Shown here: positions 53,812 through 63,911 of the stretch, piece by piece
Layout of the letters: every line of letters begins with the position of its first letter
How positions within the stretch are numbered: the stretch's first letter is position 1
DNA from: Castellaniella denitrificans
GTDB taxonomy: Bacteria > Pseudomonadota > Gammaproteobacteria > Burkholderiales > Burkholderiaceae_B
NCBI RefSeq assembly: GCF_027214045.1
Contig: NZ_JAPWHE010000004.1
Location: forward strand, 62,001 to 126,000
Length of the DNA stretch: 64,000 nt
Direction of reading: 5' to 3'
The notes under the pieces: generated by a model
The model's input: only the letters and a program-made list of their open reading frames with translations
The model's database searches: none
Told to the model about the DNA's origin: nothing
Program-made: the position numbers and the translations under genes

Positions 53812-54419
53812 GACCGGACTCCGATGCCCTGCAGGAACAGGGCGAACAGGGCGGGTGCCTGGCTTTTCATGCGCCGGATGTCGCCGGCCAGCATGGCCTG
53901 GATCACCAGACCCTGGATCATGCCCAGGAACAGGGCGGGCATGGCGTCCAGATCCAGCGCATCCCGCAGCGCCCCCCGGGCGATGCCCCGGCGGGCCTGT
54001 TCCAGCAGCCGGACCCGGTACTGCTCCAGCAAGGCCCGCACGCGGTTTTTGGCGGGGGTGGTGCGATCGTGCTGCAGTTCGGCGAACAGGATGCGCGGTA
54101 TGCCCGGGTGGGCGACGATGAAATCCACATGGGCCTGGAACATGGCCTCCAGCGCCGCCAGCGGTCCGTCCGACCGGGCGATGGCCGCATCGACGCGCGC
54201 CAGCAGCGTTTTTTCGGCATGAGCCATCACCGCGTCCCAGATGGCCTCCTTGTTCGGGAAATGACGGAACAATGCGCCCTGGGTGAGCTGCATGTGATCG
54301 GCGATGGCGGCCGTCGTGATGTCGGCCGGATTGCGGTCCGCGGCCAGTGCGATGACCGCCTGCACGGTGGCCGCCCGCCGTTCGTCCGCCGGCAGGTATT
54401 TCGGCGAGGATCTGGGCAT
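53808..54419 (-). CDS. TetR-family repressor of the downstream exporter
   Basis: This 203-residue regulator has a TetR helix-turn-helix at about residues 32-58 (DITTAAIADHMQLTQGALFRHFPNKEAIWDAV). It is the first gene of the exporter operon and overlaps the adaptor gene by 4 bp. An exact inverted repeat 18 bp before its start is the probable operator, giving autoregulation and control of the pump. The ATG at 54419 has GGGGAACGGA directly upstream. The inducer is unknown. Confidence 0.92.
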   Translation of the reverse strand: MPRSSPKYLPADERRAATVQAVIALAADRNPADITTAAIADHMQLTQGALFRHFPNKEAIWDAVMAHAEKTLLARVDAAIARSDGPLAALEAMFQAHVDFIVAHPGIPRILFAELQHDRTTPAKNRVRALLEQYRVRLLEQARRGIARGALRDALDLDAMPALFLGMIQGLVIQAMLAGDIRRMKSQAPALFALFLQGIGVRS

Positions 54420-54436
54420 TCCGTTCCCCGAAAGAA

Positions 54437-54450
54437 AGTAATTGATTACT
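54437..54450. promoter_or_regulatory. Palindromic operator upstream of tetR
   Basis: AGTAATTGATTACT is a perfect 6-bp inverted repeat with a 2-nt centre, in the 37-bp gap between the ackA stop and the tetR start. Its AT-rich character stands out in GC-rich surroundings. It lies 18-31 bp before the tetR ATG, where a TetR repressor commonly binds. Confidence 0.65.
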
Positions 54451-54456
54451 ATCTTA

Positions 54457-55698
54457 TCATGCGGGCCGGATCGATTGTCCTTGACTGGATGGCGGGGCGA
54501 GCAGGTCAAGGGCGTGCCGGGCCGCGATCCATTCCTCGTTCGTGGGCTCCATGGCGATCCGCACGGCGCTGCCGGGCGTCGACAGCGTCGTGGCCTGAGC
54601 CGCGTTGGCCTCCGGGTCCAATGCCATCCCCAGCCAGTCCAGCGCTTCGCAGATCCGCCGCCGCAGCTCGACGCTGTGTTCACCGATCCCGGCCGTGAAC
54701 ACCAGCATGTCCAGTCCGCCCAGCACGGCCGCCAGCGCCCCGATCTCGCGCACGATGCGGCGCACATAAAGCGCCAGGGCCAGCCGCGCGCGAGGCTCGC
54801 GAGCCTCGACGGCCAGCAGGTCGCGCGGATCGGGCGAGATGCCCGAAACGCCCTTCAGTCCCGATTCGTGATACAGGATGCGGCCGACTTCTTCCAGGCT
54901 GAGCCGTTCGATCTCCATCAGATACAGGACGGCGCCCGGGTCCAGCGAGCCGGTACGGGTGCCCATCATCAGGCCATCCAGGGCGGAAAACCCCATGGTG
55001 GTGGCCTGGCTGCGAAGATCGCGCATGGCGCACAGGCTGGCACCGCTGCCCAGGTGGGCGGCGATGACGCGTCCGCGCGCCTGGTCGCCGTGGCGTTCAG
55101 GCAGGGCGATGGACAAGTATTCATACGAAAGGCCATGAAAGCCGTAGCGTCGCAGGCCGCGTTCCCAGGCGTCGTAGGGCAGCGGCAGCATTTGCTCGAC
55201 CTGCGGGATGGTATGGTGAAAAGCGGTGTCGAAACAGGCCATCTGGGGCAGGCCGGGCCGTTCGCGCAGCAGGACGTCGATCGCTTCCAGGGCGAATGGC
55301 TGGTGCAGCGGCGCGAGGGGGATGTAGCCGCGAAGATCCTCCAGCACGCCGGCGTCGATGCGCACCGGCGCGAAATATTTGCTGCCTCCGTGGACCACGC
55401 GGTGGACGACGGCCGCCAGGCGCCCGTCGCCCAGCCGTGCGTGCACGCGCCGCAGGATCAGGTCCAGTGCGCAGCGGTAGGGTTGGGCGGGATCGAGGGA
55501 GACGACGAACGGCGTCACGCCGGTTTCGCCGAAGTCGGGGTGTTCCCCGCCGATGCCCTGCACTTTGCCATTCCAGACGGGCTGCCGGGGCGGAGGATCC
55601 GACGCGGTGTCGAACAAGGCGAACTTGATGCTCGACGAGCCGCAGTTCAGCACCAGGATCAGGGATGGCCCGTGGGTGTCGGTCCGGCCGAGGGTCAT
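54457..55698 (-). CDS. ackA: Acetate kinase
   Basis: This 413-residue kinase interconverts acetyl phosphate and ADP with acetate and ATP. The N-terminal LVLNCGSSSIKFALF and the internal AHLGSGASLCAM, MGTRTGSLDPG and FTAGIGEHS are acetokinase signatures. The ATG at 55698 overlaps the pta stop by 4 bp. It may act on propionate or butyrate as well. Together with pta and phaB it sits in a fermentative or overflow acetyl-CoA module. Confidence 0.95.
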   Translation of the reverse strand: MTLGRTDTHGPSLILVLNCGSSSIKFALFDTASDPPPRQPVWNGKVQGIGGEHPDFGETGVTPFVVSLDPAQPYRCALDLILRRVHARLGDGRLAAVVHRVVHGGSKYFAPVRIDAGVLEDLRGYIPLAPLHQPFALEAIDVLLRERPGLPQMACFDTAFHHTIPQVEQMLPLPYDAWERGLRRYGFHGLSYEYLSIALPERHGDQARGRVIAAHLGSGASLCAMRDLRSQATTMGFSALDGLMMGTRTGSLDPGAVLYLMEIERLSLEEVGRILYHESGLKGVSGISPDPRDLLAVEAREPRARLALALYVRRIVREIGALAAVLGGLDMLVFTAGIGEHSVELRRRICEALDWLGMALDPEANAAQATTLSTPGSAVRIAMEPTNEEWIAARHALDLLAPPSSQGQSIRPA

Positions 55699-56639
55699 GG
55701 GGGCGTGCTCCGGTAGTGGTGCGCCAGCAGCAGGGCCAGGGCGCATGAGGCGATGCGGGATTCATAAGTGTCGGCCCGGCTGGTCAGGACGATGGGTACG
55801 CGGGCGCCCAGGACGATTCCGGCGCTGGCCGCGTCGCCCAGGTACATCAGCTGTTTGGCCAGCATGTTGCCGCTTTCCAGATCGGGTACGACCAGGATGT
55901 CGGCGCGGCCGGCGACCTCCGAGCGAATGCCCTTGACTCGCGCGGCGGCCAGCGAGATCGCGTTGTCGAAGGCCAGCGGTCCGTCGAGCAGCCCCCCGGT
56001 GATCTGGCCCCTGTCGGCCATCTTGCACAGGGCGGCCGCGTCCAGCGTGGCAGGCATGGCGGCGTTCACGGTCTCGACGGCGGCCAGGATGGCCACGCGC
56101 GGTTCGGCCACGCCGATGGCGTGCGCCAGGTCGATGGCGTTGCGGATGATGTCGGCTTTGTGCGCCAGGGTCGGGGCGATGTTGATCGCCGCGTCGGTGA
56201 CGATGAAGGGGCGGGGATAATGCGGTGTCCGCAGCAGGTAGCAATGGCTGACGCGCCGGCTGGTGCGCAGCCCGTCACGGGCGACCACGGCGCCCATGAG
56301 TTCGTCGGTGTGCAGGCTGCCCTTCATCAGTGCGTCGACCTCGCCGGCACGCGCCAGCGCCACGGCCTGCTCGGCGGCCGCGTGGCTATGGGGCGCGTCC
56401 TGGATATCGATGCCGCGCAGCGAGACGCCCAGCGTCCCGGCGGTCTGTTCCAGGCGCGCGCGGGGCGCCACCAGGATGGGGGCGATCAGCCCTTCACGGC
56501 GGGCGTCCAGGGCCGCTCTCAGGCTGGTTTCGTCGCACGGGTGCACGACCGCCATCCGGATCGGCCCGAGCCCGCGCACCCGCTCCCGCAGGACGCGCAG
56601 CCCGTCCCGCCGTGTGTCTTCAGTGTGCATGTCGGTCAT
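55695..56639 (-). CDS. pta: Short phosphotransacetylase/phosphotransbutyrylase-type enzyme
   Basis: This 314-residue enzyme transfers the acyl group between CoA and phosphate. It is the short, PTB/Pta-domain-only form; longer relatives carry an N-terminal enoyl-CoA hydratase or regulatory domain. Landmarks are VVHPCDETSLRAALDA, FIVTDAAINIAPTLAHKADII and DILVVPDLESGNMLAKQL. The start ATG at 56639 has GAGG upstream. It is translationally coupled to ackA and lies 7 bp after phaB. Acetyl-CoA or butyryl-CoA preference cannot be told from this sequence. Confidence 0.9.
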   Translation of the reverse strand: MTDMHTEDTRRDGLRVLRERVRGLGPIRMAVVHPCDETSLRAALDARREGLIAPILVAPRARLEQTAGTLGVSLRGIDIQDAPHSHAAAEQAVALARAGEVDALMKGSLHTDELMGAVVARDGLRTSRRVSHCYLLRTPHYPRPFIVTDAAINIAPTLAHKADIIRNAIDLAHAIGVAEPRVAILAAVETVNAAMPATLDAAALCKMADRGQITGGLLDGPLAFDNAISLAAARVKGIRSEVAGRADILVVPDLESGNMLAKQLMYLGDAASAGIVLGARVPIVLTSRADTYESRIASCALALLLAHHYRSTPP

Positions 56640-56646
56640 GGGTGCC

Positions 56647-57393
56647 TCAGACCATATGCTGGCCGCCGTTCATGGCCAGGTTGCTGCCTGTCATGAATGC
56701 CGCCAGGTCGCCGCAGACGAAGGCCACCAGCGCGCCGATTTCTTCCGGTCGACCCAGACGGCCGACCGGGATCTGGGAGATGATCTGGTTTTCGAGGACG
56801 TCGCGTGGCACGGCGGCGACCATCGCGGTGTCCATATAACCAGGGGACACCGTGTTGACGGTGATGCCCTTGCGCGCCAGTTCCAGCGCCAGCGATTTGG
56901 TGAAGCCGTGGATGCCGGCCTTGGATGCGGCGTAGTTCGTCTGGCCGTACTGGCCCTTGCTGCCGTTGATCGAGGCGATGTTCACGATGCGGCCCCAGCC
57001 GGCCTCGATCATGTCGTCGACGAAGGGATGGGTCACGTTGAACATGGAGTCCAGATTGGTGCGCAGCACGCTGTCCCAGGCGGATTTCCGCATCTTGCGG
57101 AAGGTGCCGTCGCGCGTGATGCCGGCGTTGTTCACCAGGATGTCCACCCGGTGGCCGTCGGTCCGGATGCGTTCGGCCATGGCCAGGCAAGAGGCCTCAT
57201 CGGCCACGTCGACGCCGTAGGCATGGAAAGCGTAGCCGTCCGCAGCCTGGGCCTTCAGCCAGGCCGGGACGTGGTCGTTGCCGAGGGTATGGGCGACCAG
57301 CACGGTATGGCCCTGGTCGTGCAGGGCGCGGGCGATGGCCTGGCCGAGCCCGCCGGTGCCGCCGGTGACGAGTGCGGTATGGGATGTGGGCAT
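56647..57393 (-). CDS. phaB: Acetoacetyl-CoA reductase
   Basis: This 248-residue short-chain dehydrogenase has the cofactor motif GGTGGLG (11-17), NNAG at 88-91 and catalytic Ser141, Tyr154 and Lys158. The pattern IASINGSKGQYGQTNYAASKAG is typical of PhaB, which reduces acetoacetyl-CoA to 3-hydroxybutyryl-CoA with NADPH for PHB synthesis. The ATG at 57393 has AGGAG six bases upstream. It sits 25 bp after the exporter gene at 57419-58549 and 7 bp before pta. Confidence 0.92.
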   Translation of the reverse strand: MPTSHTALVTGGTGGLGQAIARALHDQGHTVLVAHTLGNDHVPAWLKAQAADGYAFHAYGVDVADEASCLAMAERIRTDGHRVDILVNNAGITRDGTFRKMRKSAWDSVLRTNLDSMFNVTHPFVDDMIEAGWGRIVNIASINGSKGQYGQTNYAASKAGIHGFTKSLALELARKGITVNTVSPGYMDTAMVAAVPRDVLENQIISQIPVGRLGRPEEIGALVAFVCGDLAAFMTGSNLAMNGGQHMV

Positions 57394-57418
57394 GAAAGAC
57401 TCCTGGAAGGGTGGACGC

Positions 57419-58549
57419 TCAGGCCATGCTGCCGATCACGGACCGGAAGCGGCGCAGAGAAAGATAGAACATGAGGGAACCGATGATCGCCAGGCCCAGG
57501 AACGAAGGCCAGACCACGTCCAGGCCCGCGCCCCGGTACAGGATGGCCTGCCCCAGCTCGACGAAATGGGTGGTGGGCGCGGCCAGCATCAGGTCCCGGG
57601 CCAGCACGGGCATGCTTTCCCGGGGCGTCGTGCCGCCCGAGAGCATCTGCATCGGCAGCAGGATCAGGATCATCAGCATGCCGAATTGGGGCATGTTGCG
57701 CGCCAGGGTGGCCAGCCAGATGCCCATCGCGGTCATGGCGAACAGATGCAGTGACGCGCCGGCGAAAAAGAGCGCCAGGGAACCCTCGATCGGCACGTGC
57801 AGCAGTCCTCGAACGATGCCGTTGAGCGACAGGGCGGCGGCGGCCAGCACGACCAGGCTCATGGACCAGACTTTGGACAGCATGATCTGGGCCGGCGTGA
57901 CCGGCATCACCAGCAGGTGCTCGATGGTGCCGTGCTCGCGCTCGCGGATCAGGGCGGCGCCGGTGAGGATCAGCGACACCATGGTGATGTGGTTGATGAT
58001 TTCCATCAGACCGCCGAACCAGGACTTGTCCAGGCCGGGGTTGAAGCGCGCCCGCAGGACCAGGTCGACGGGCGGATCGGCGGCCTGGCCGCGCCCGCGC
58101 ATGAAGTCCGCGATCTCGCCCTGGATGATTTGCTGGATGCTGCCGTTGCCCGTGAAGGCCTGGCTCATGCGGGTGGCGTCGACGTTGATCTGGATTTCCG
58201 CGCCGCGGCCCGCCAGCGCGTCGCGCTGGAAATCGGGCGGGATGTTCAGCACGAAGGAATACCGGCCGATGTCCATGCCCGGATCGACCTGTTCGTGGCC
58301 GATCATGGCGGGCGGCATGAACTGCGGAGGGTAGAAGGCATCGGCAATCTGCCGGGACAGAGGGGAATGATCCTCGTCCACGATGGCGATCGGGACATGG
58401 TGCAGGGTCTCCGGGATGGCCGTGGCGGCAGTGTAGACCGAGACCGTGAAGGAAAAGGCGATCAGCACCAGCATGGCGGGGTCGCGCCACAGGCTCCAGA
58501 GTTCCTTCACGCCCAGCCACCAGATCGTTCCGAGGAATCGGTGCTTCAT
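57419..58549 (-). CDS. ABC-2 type permease (YhhJ-like)
   Basis: This 376-residue permease has one N-terminal helix (about 24-44), a periplasmic domain (about 50-170) and a cluster of five helices after about residue 185 (for example ITMVSLILTGAALIREREHGT). It is the YhhJ/YbhS/YbhR class of ABC-2 exporters. It starts 1 bp after the RbbA-like stop with AGGA upstream, and forms one operon with the gene pair upstream and the outer-membrane factor. It should pair with the permease half of the RbbA-like protein. Confidence 0.9.
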   Translation of the reverse strand: MKHRFLGTIWWLGVKELWSLWRDPAMLVLIAFSFTVSVYTAATAIPETLHHVPIAIVDEDHSPLSRQIADAFYPPQFMPPAMIGHEQVDPGMDIGRYSFVLNIPPDFQRDALAGRGAEIQINVDATRMSQAFTGNGSIQQIIQGEIADFMRGRGQAADPPVDLVLRARFNPGLDKSWFGGLMEIINHITMVSLILTGAALIREREHGTIEHLLVMPVTPAQIMLSKVWSMSLVVLAAAALSLNGIVRGLLHVPIEGSLALFFAGASLHLFAMTAMGIWLATLARNMPQFGMLMILILLPMQMLSGGTTPRESMPVLARDLMLAAPTTHFVELGQAILYRGAGLDVVWPSFLGLAIIGSLMFYLSLRRFRSVIGSMA

Positions 58550-58550
58550 G

Positions 58551-61331
58551 TCAGCGGTCCTGTTTTCGAAGCAGCGCGATGGCGCCGCCCATAATGACCG
58601 GGATCGACAGCGCCATGGGCCAGATGGATGGCCAGAGGTCCTGGAATCCCAGCGCCTTGTTGAAGACGCCGCGGCTGATGGTGAACATGTAGGCGGCCGG
58701 GTAGGTCAGGCCGACCAGCCGGCCCGGTCCCTCCAGGGAACTGACCGGATCGAGCAGTCCGGAAAACTGGACCGCCGGGATCAGGGTCGCGATCATGGTG
58801 AAGAACATGGCGGCGATCTGGCTGCGCGTGATGGCCGACGCCAGCAGGCCCAGGCCGGTCGAGGCGACGCAGAAGAACGCGGCCGCCAGCGCCAGCGTGG
58901 GCAGGCTGCCCTTGATGGGCACCCCGAACACCGTCACCGCCAGCAGGCACATGGCGACGAAGTTCACCAGGGCCAGTCCGATGTAGGGGATCTGCTTGCC
59001 CAGCAGGAATTCGGCGCGCGACACCGGCGTGACGTACAGGTTGATGATCGAGCCGATTTCCTTTTCCCGCACCACGGCCAGCGCCGTGAGCATGGCGGGC
59101 AGCATGATGAGCATCAGCGGGATCACCACCGGCACCATGGCCGGCAGGCTGCGCACGTCCGGGTTGTAGCGGAAGCGGGTTTCCAGGCCGACCGGCTGGG
59201 CGATCGGCGTGCCCGGGCGTTCGCGTGCCTGTTGCGTCAGCCATAGCTGGTGCATGCCCTGGACGTAACCCTTGATTGTTTCGGCGCGCTGCGGCATGGC
59301 GCCATCGATCCAGGCGCCGATCTCGGTGGCGCGTCCGTGCAGCAGGTCGGCGCCGAAGCCGGGCGGGATCTCGATGGCCAGCGACAGTTCGCCGCTGCGC
59401 ATGCGGCGGTCCATGTCGGCCTCATCGAGGATCGGGGCGTGCTCGACGAAATAGCGTGAGCCGGAAAGGTTCAGCGCATAGTCGCGGCTGATCGTGGTGC
59501 CGTCCCGGTCCAGGACGGCGAAGCGCAGGTTGTCCACATCCATGCTGATGCCGAAGCCGATGACGAACATCAGGACCAGGGAACCCAGCAGGGCCAGCGT
59601 GCCGCGCACCGGATCGCGGCGCAGCTCCATGGATTCGCGGCGCATGGTGCTCAGCAGCCGGACCGGGCTGAAGGCCGGAATGCGGGGGGCGCGGGCGGCC
59701 GGTGTCGTCGCCGATGCCCGGCCGGAAGGGGCGGGTGGCATGCCGTCGTTTGCGGATGCCCCGGATCCCGTAAGCCCGGGCGGCGCCGCGGCCTGGCCGC
59801 CGGCCTCCAGGAGGTAGCCGATGAAGGCTTCCTCCAGAGTCTTTGCGCCACGCTTGCGCACCAGTTCGGCGGGCCGGTCGCTGTCGAGTACGCGCCCCGC
59901 GTGCATCATGGACATGCGGTCGCAGCGTTCTGCCTCGTTCATGAAATGGGTGGAAATGAAGATCGTCACCCGGTCGCGGCGCGACAGCGAGATCAGCAGG
60001 CGCCAGAAATCGTCGCGGGCGATGGGATCCACACCGGATGTGGGCTCGTCCAGGATCAACAATTCCGGTTCGTGCACCATTGCCACCGCCAGCGAAAGCC
60101 GCTGGCGGATGCCCAGCGGCAGGCTGTCGGGCAGTTTGTCCAGCGACTCGTCCAGGCCGAAACGCTCCGTCATGGCCCGGACACGGTCCGGGATGCGTTC
60201 GGGCGGAACGTGGAACAGACGGGCGTGCAAGACCAGGTTCTGGCGGACCGTCAGTTCCCCATACAGAGAGAAAGACTGGGACATGTAGCCGACCCGTCGG
60301 CGCACGCCCAGGTCGCCGGGATCGATCTCTCGACCGAACAGCCGGGCGTGGCCTTCGCTGGCGGGCAGCAGGCCCGTCAGCATTTTCATGGTGGTGGTTT
60401 TGCCGCAGCCGTTCGAACCCAGGAAGCCGAAAATCTCGCCGCGGCGGATGCTGAAACTGACGTGATCGACGGCGACGAAATCGCCGAACCGCATGGTCAG
60501 GCCGTTGGCCTCGATGGCGATGTCGCCATCCGTATCCTCGGGCAGCGGAGGGATTTCCACCGGCGCGTAGCCCTCGCGCCGGGAGGGGGGCAGCAGATGG
60601 ATGAAGGCCGATTCCAGCGTTTTCTGGCCAGTCGAGGCGAGCAATCCGGCGGGCGTGCCAGTGGCCAGGATGCGGCCCTGATCCATGGCGACCAGCGAGT
60701 CGAAGCGTCGCGCCTCGTCCATGTAGGCCGTGGCCACGACCACCGTCATCCCCTGCCGCCCGGCACGGATGCGGGCGATCAGTTCCCAGAACTGGGCGCG
60801 GGCGAGCGGATCGATGCCGGTGGTGGGTTCATCCAGAATCAGGAAATCGGGATCGTGGACCAGGGCGCAGCACAAACTGAGTTTCTGTCGCATGCCGCCC
60901 GAAAGCTTGCTGGCCGGGCGTGACAGGAACGGATGCAGGCCGGTGCTGCGGGTCAGGTCGTCGATGCGCCGGCGCCGCTCGGCGGCGTCGTGGCCGAACA
61001 GCCGGGCGAAGAATTGCAGGTTTTCCTCCACCGACAGGGTGGGGTACAGGTTCTTGCCCAGGCCTTGCGGCATGTAGGCGATGCGCGGGCAGGCGCGGTC
61101 GCGGTGGTCTCGCCGAGCCATGTCGCCGCCCAGCGCCTCCACCCGTCCCCGCTGGATGACCCGGGCGCCCGCCAGGATCGACAGCAGCGTGGATTTGCCC
61201 ACGCCGTCCGGGCCGATCAGCCCCATCATCCGGCCAGCCGGAATCTCCAGATCGATGCCGTCCAGCGCGCGGGTCCGGCCGTAATGGTGGCTCAGCCCCT
61301 GGATCCGGGCCGCGAACGCAGTCGATGCCAT
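58551..61331 (-). CDS. RbbA-like fusion: two ABC ATPase domains and an ABC-2 permease
   Basis: This 926-residue protein has ABC domain 1 with Walker [10 protein letters not shown] (40-48) and signature [11 protein letters not shown] domain 2 from about residue 283 with Walker [10 protein letters not shown] near 306 and the family-typical variant signature LPLGIRQR, and an ABC-2 permease half from about residue 560. The architecture matches E. coli RbbA/YhiH. With the adaptor, outer-membrane factor and YhhJ-like permease it forms a complete efflux operon. The ATG at 61331 follows the adaptor stop by 4 bp; the longer frame overlaps the adaptor. The substrate is unknown. Confidence 0.93.
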   Translation of the reverse strand: MASTAFAARIQGLSHHYGRTRALDGIDLEIPAGRMMGLIGPDGVGKSTLLSILAGARVIQRGRVEALGGDMARRDHRDRACPRIAYMPQGLGKNLYPTLSVEENLQFFARLFGHDAAERRRRIDDLTRSTGLHPFLSRPASKLSGGMRQKLSLCCALVHDPDFLILDEPTTGIDPLARAQFWELIARIRAGRQGMTVVVATAYMDEARRFDSLVAMDQGRILATGTPAGLLASTGQKTLESAFIHLLPPSRREGYAPVEIPPLPEDTDGDIAIEANGLTMRFGDFVAVDHVSFSIRRGEIFGFLGSNGCGKTTTMKMLTGLLPASEGHARLFGREIDPGDLGVRRRVGYMSQSFSLYGELTVRQNLVLHARLFHVPPERIPDRVRAMTERFGLDESLDKLPDSLPLGIRQRLSLAVAMVHEPELLILDEPTSGVDPIARDDFWRLLISLSRRDRVTIFISTHFMNEAERCDRMSMMHAGRVLDSDRPAELVRKRGAKTLEEAFIGYLLEAGGQAAAPPGLTGSGASANDGMPPAPSGRASATTPAARAPRIPAFSPVRLLSTMRRESMELRRDPVRGTLALLGSLVLMFVIGFGISMDVDNLRFAVLDRDGTTISRDYALNLSGSRYFVEHAPILDEADMDRRMRSGELSLAIEIPPGFGADLLHGRATEIGAWIDGAMPQRAETIKGYVQGMHQLWLTQQARERPGTPIAQPVGLETRFRYNPDVRSLPAMVPVVIPLMLIMLPAMLTALAVVREKEIGSIINLYVTPVSRAEFLLGKQIPYIGLALVNFVAMCLLAVTVFGVPIKGSLPTLALAAAFFCVASTGLGLLASAITRSQIAAMFFTMIATLIPAVQFSGLLDPVSSLEGPGRLVGLTYPAAYMFTISRGVFNKALGFQDLWPSIWPMALSIPVIMGGAIALLRKQDR

Positions 61332-61335
61332 ACGC

Positions 61336-62418
61336 TTACCCGGGCAGACGGATGGCCAGGGATTCGGGCCAGGGACGACCGGCATCGGTGCGCACCCAGG
61401 CCACGCCCGGCAAACCGGTCTTGACTTGCTCCAGGTGCTTCAGCAACAGGTCGGGCGGGATGCGGGCCTTGACGCGGAACATCAGCTTCTGGCGTTCGCT
61501 GGCGGTTTCCACCGTTTTGGGGGTGAATTGCGCCTGGCTGGCCACGAAGGACACTTCGGCCGGAATCACGTACTCGGGCGCGGCGTCCAGGACGATGCGG
61601 ACCTCGCTGCCCATCGCCAGGCGCCCGGCGGCGGTTTCGGGCACGAAGAAGGTCATGGACACGTCGGCCAGGTCCAGCATGTTCAGCACCCGGCCGCCGG
61701 CTCCCAGGACCTCGCCGGGCTGAGCCACGCGCAGTTGGATGCGGCCGTCGCGCGGCGCCTTCAGGCTGGCGTCCTTCAGATCGGCCTCGATGCGGGTCGT
61801 CGTGGCGGCGGCCGCCGCCACGGCGGACTCCGCGCCCACCAGGTCGGCCTTGGCCGCGGCCACGCCCGCCTGGGCGGAGAGGATGCGGGCCCTGGCCGCC
61901 GCCAGGCCGGCTTCCGCACTGTGCAGCCTGGCCTGGTCATCGTCCAGCTCCTGCTGGGACGCCGCCCCGCGCTGCGCGAGGGAGCGCGAGCGGTTCAGGC
62001 GTTGACGGGCGGCGAACAGATCGCTTTCGCGCTGCCTGGCGACGGCCTGTTGCGTAGCGACATCGCTTTCCCGGAGGGCGACCTGCGCCTGGGCGGCGGC
62101 GACGGCGTGCACCGCCTGGCGCTGGCGGGCGCCGGCTTCGTCGAGCTGGGCCTGCAGGGAATCCAGGTTCATGACCGCCAGGGTCTGGCCGGTCTTGACG
62201 AAGTCGCCTTCGCCGACCAGGATCCGGTCGACCCGGCCAGGCAGCCTGGTGGCGATGTCGATTTCCGTTGCTTCGATCCGGCCGTTGCTCTGGATGAAGC
62301 CGGGGCCCGGTCCCCGGTCCTGGGCGACGCGCCAGAGGCCATAGGCGCCGGCCCCCACGACGAGGACGATGGCAAGAGCCAGCGGGAGTCTTTTCTTGAG
62401 GCGGTCGGTTGGGTTCAT
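61336..62418 (-). CDS. HlyD-family adaptor (YhiI-like)
   Basis: This 360-residue membrane-fusion protein has an N-terminal helix (about 10-29), the lipoyl half [20 protein letters not shown], a long helical hairpin (about 75-205), the second lipoyl half ([20 protein letters not shown]) and a beta-barrel. It connects the RbbA/YhhJ pump to the outer-membrane factor encoded immediately upstream (14-bp gap). The ATG at 62418 gives the membrane anchor. Confidence 0.92.
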   Translation of the reverse strand: MNPTDRLKKRLPLALAIVLVVGAGAYGLWRVAQDRGPGPGFIQSNGRIEATEIDIATRLPGRVDRILVGEGDFVKTGQTLAVMNLDSLQAQLDEAGARQRQAVHAVAAAQAQVALRESDVATQQAVARQRESDLFAARQRLNRSRSLAQRGAASQQELDDDQARLHSAEAGLAAARARILSAQAGVAAAKADLVGAESAVAAAAATTTRIEADLKDASLKAPRDGRIQLRVAQPGEVLGAGGRVLNMLDLADVSMTFFVPETAAGRLAMGSEVRIVLDAAPEYVIPAEVSFVASQAQFTPKTVETASERQKLMFRVKARIPPDLLLKHLEQVKTGLPGVAWVRTDAGRPWPESLAIRLPG

Positions 62419-62432
62419 GGTCGATCCGGCGT

Positions 62433-63893
62433 TCAGTGTGTGATCCCGGCCTGTGGAGCGGGGCTGCGATGATCGGTCGGCGCCGGGCCCGCGCCACCGC
62501 CCAGGGCGGCGAACAGCGCGACCTGGCTTGACAGCCACGCGGCGCGGACCTGCACCAGTTGCTGCTGGGCGGTCAGCAGGTCGCGTTGGGCATCGAGCAC
62601 CTCCAGGTAGGGCGCGGCTCCGCTGTCATAACGCAGTTGCGCGAGCGTCGCGCGTTCGGCCTGGGTCCGGGCCATGCGGGCCTGGATCTCCATCTGTTCG
62701 GCCAGCCACCGGCGTGCGGACAAAGCGTCCGACACTTCGCGGAACGCCGTCTGGATGTCCCTTTCGTAGGTGGCCACCGCCATGTCGCGGCGGACTTCGG
62801 CGACCTCCAGGTTGGCCTGGAGCCGGCCGGCCGTGAAGATCGGAATCTCGATGACGGGGGTGAACATCCATGCGCGGCTGCCGCTCTCGAACAGGCTGTC
62901 CAGTTCGGTGCTGGCGGTGCCCAGGGACGACGTCAGGGAGATGCGCGGCAGGAATGCCGCCCGTGCGGCCCCGATCCGGGCGTGGGCCGCGCGCAGTCTG
63001 TATTCGGCGACCCGGATGTCCGGGCGGGCCAGCAGCACGTCGGCCGGCAGGCCGGGCCGCAGGGAGGCCAGCGGAGTGGCGTCCAGACTGACGGGGACGG
63101 CGGACCGGGGCCCCGGATCGGCGCCCACCAGCAAGGCCAGCGCATGGCGGGCGGCGGCCCGTTGCTGCTCGATCTGGGCGCTGAGCGACTGGGCCTGGAT
63201 CAGCAGGGTGCGGACCTGGGTAAGTTCAAGTGCCGAGGACGAGCCGATCTTCCGGCGCTGTTCGAAGATGTCCAGCGACTGTCTGCGGTTGTCGACCGCT
63301 TCCCGGGCCAGGACGGCCCGTTGCTCCAGTTCGCGCAGCGCAAGCACGGCGTCTGCCACCTGGCGGATCAGAGCGGTCTGGACGCCCTGGCGGGCCGCAT
63401 CGGTCGCCAGCCACTCGTCCAGGGCGGCGTCTTTCAGATTGCGGATCCGGCCCCAGAAGTCGATTTCCCAGTTCGTGAGGCCGACGGCGGCCTGGTACTT
63501 GGATTGCACGACGGTCTGGTCCGGCAGCGGCGCGGCAATGTCGCGCGCGCGGGTGCCCTGGCCCTGGGCGCCGATCGAGGGCGGCAGTTCCGAACGCTGG
63601 ATGCGATAGGCGGCCTCGGCCTCGCGCACGCGCAGCACGGCCAGGCGCAGGTCGCGGTTGTGTTCCAGCGCCAGGCCGATCAGCCGGCGCATTTCCGCAT
63701 CCTGGAAATAGTGGGACCAATTCAGGTCGGCCAGCGCCCGGGCGGTTTCGGCGCCGGTGTCGGCCGGCCAGGCGTTGGCCACCGGCAGGGGCGGGGTTGC
63801 ATGCCGGGGGGCCAGGTCGACGCAGGCCGTCACGGTCAGCAGCAGGCCGACGGCGCCCAGGGCGCGAATGGCTCGTTTCATTCGGTTCGGCAT
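62433..63893 (-). CDS. NodT-family outer-membrane efflux lipoprotein
   Basis: This 486-residue outer-membrane factor of the NodT/OprM type has a lipobox VTAC with Cys24 and repeated helical-barrel segments, for example NWEIDFWGRIRNLKDAALDEWLATDAARQGVQ cut across residues about 145-175. It starts at the ATG at 63893 or four codons later at 63881. It gives this exporter a dedicated outer-membrane exit, which E. coli yhiI-rbbA-yhhJ lacks. It heads the operon OMF-adaptor-RbbA-YhhJ, with the tail of another gene 18 bp upstream. Confidence 0.92.
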   Translation of the reverse strand: MPNRMKRAIRALGAVGLLLTVTACVDLAPRHATPPLPVANAWPADTGAETARALADLNWSHYFQDAEMRRLIGLALEHNRDLRLAVLRVREAEAAYRIQRSELPPSIGAQGQGTRARDIAAPLPDQTVVQSKYQAAVGLTNWEIDFWGRIRNLKDAALDEWLATDAARQGVQTALIRQVADAVLALRELEQRAVLAREAVDNRRQSLDIFEQRRKIGSSSALELTQVRTLLIQAQSLSAQIEQQRAAARHALALLVGADPGPRSAVPVSLDATPLASLRPGLPADVLLARPDIRVAEYRLRAAHARIGAARAAFLPRISLTSSLGTASTELDSLFESGSRAWMFTPVIEIPIFTAGRLQANLEVAEVRRDMAVATYERDIQTAFREVSDALSARRWLAEQMEIQARMARTQAERATLAQLRYDSGAAPYLEVLDAQRDLLTAQQQLVQVRAAWLSSQVALFAALGGGAGPAPTDHRSPAPQAGITH

Positions 63894-63911
63894 GTTGCGG
63901 GCTTTGGCGGG

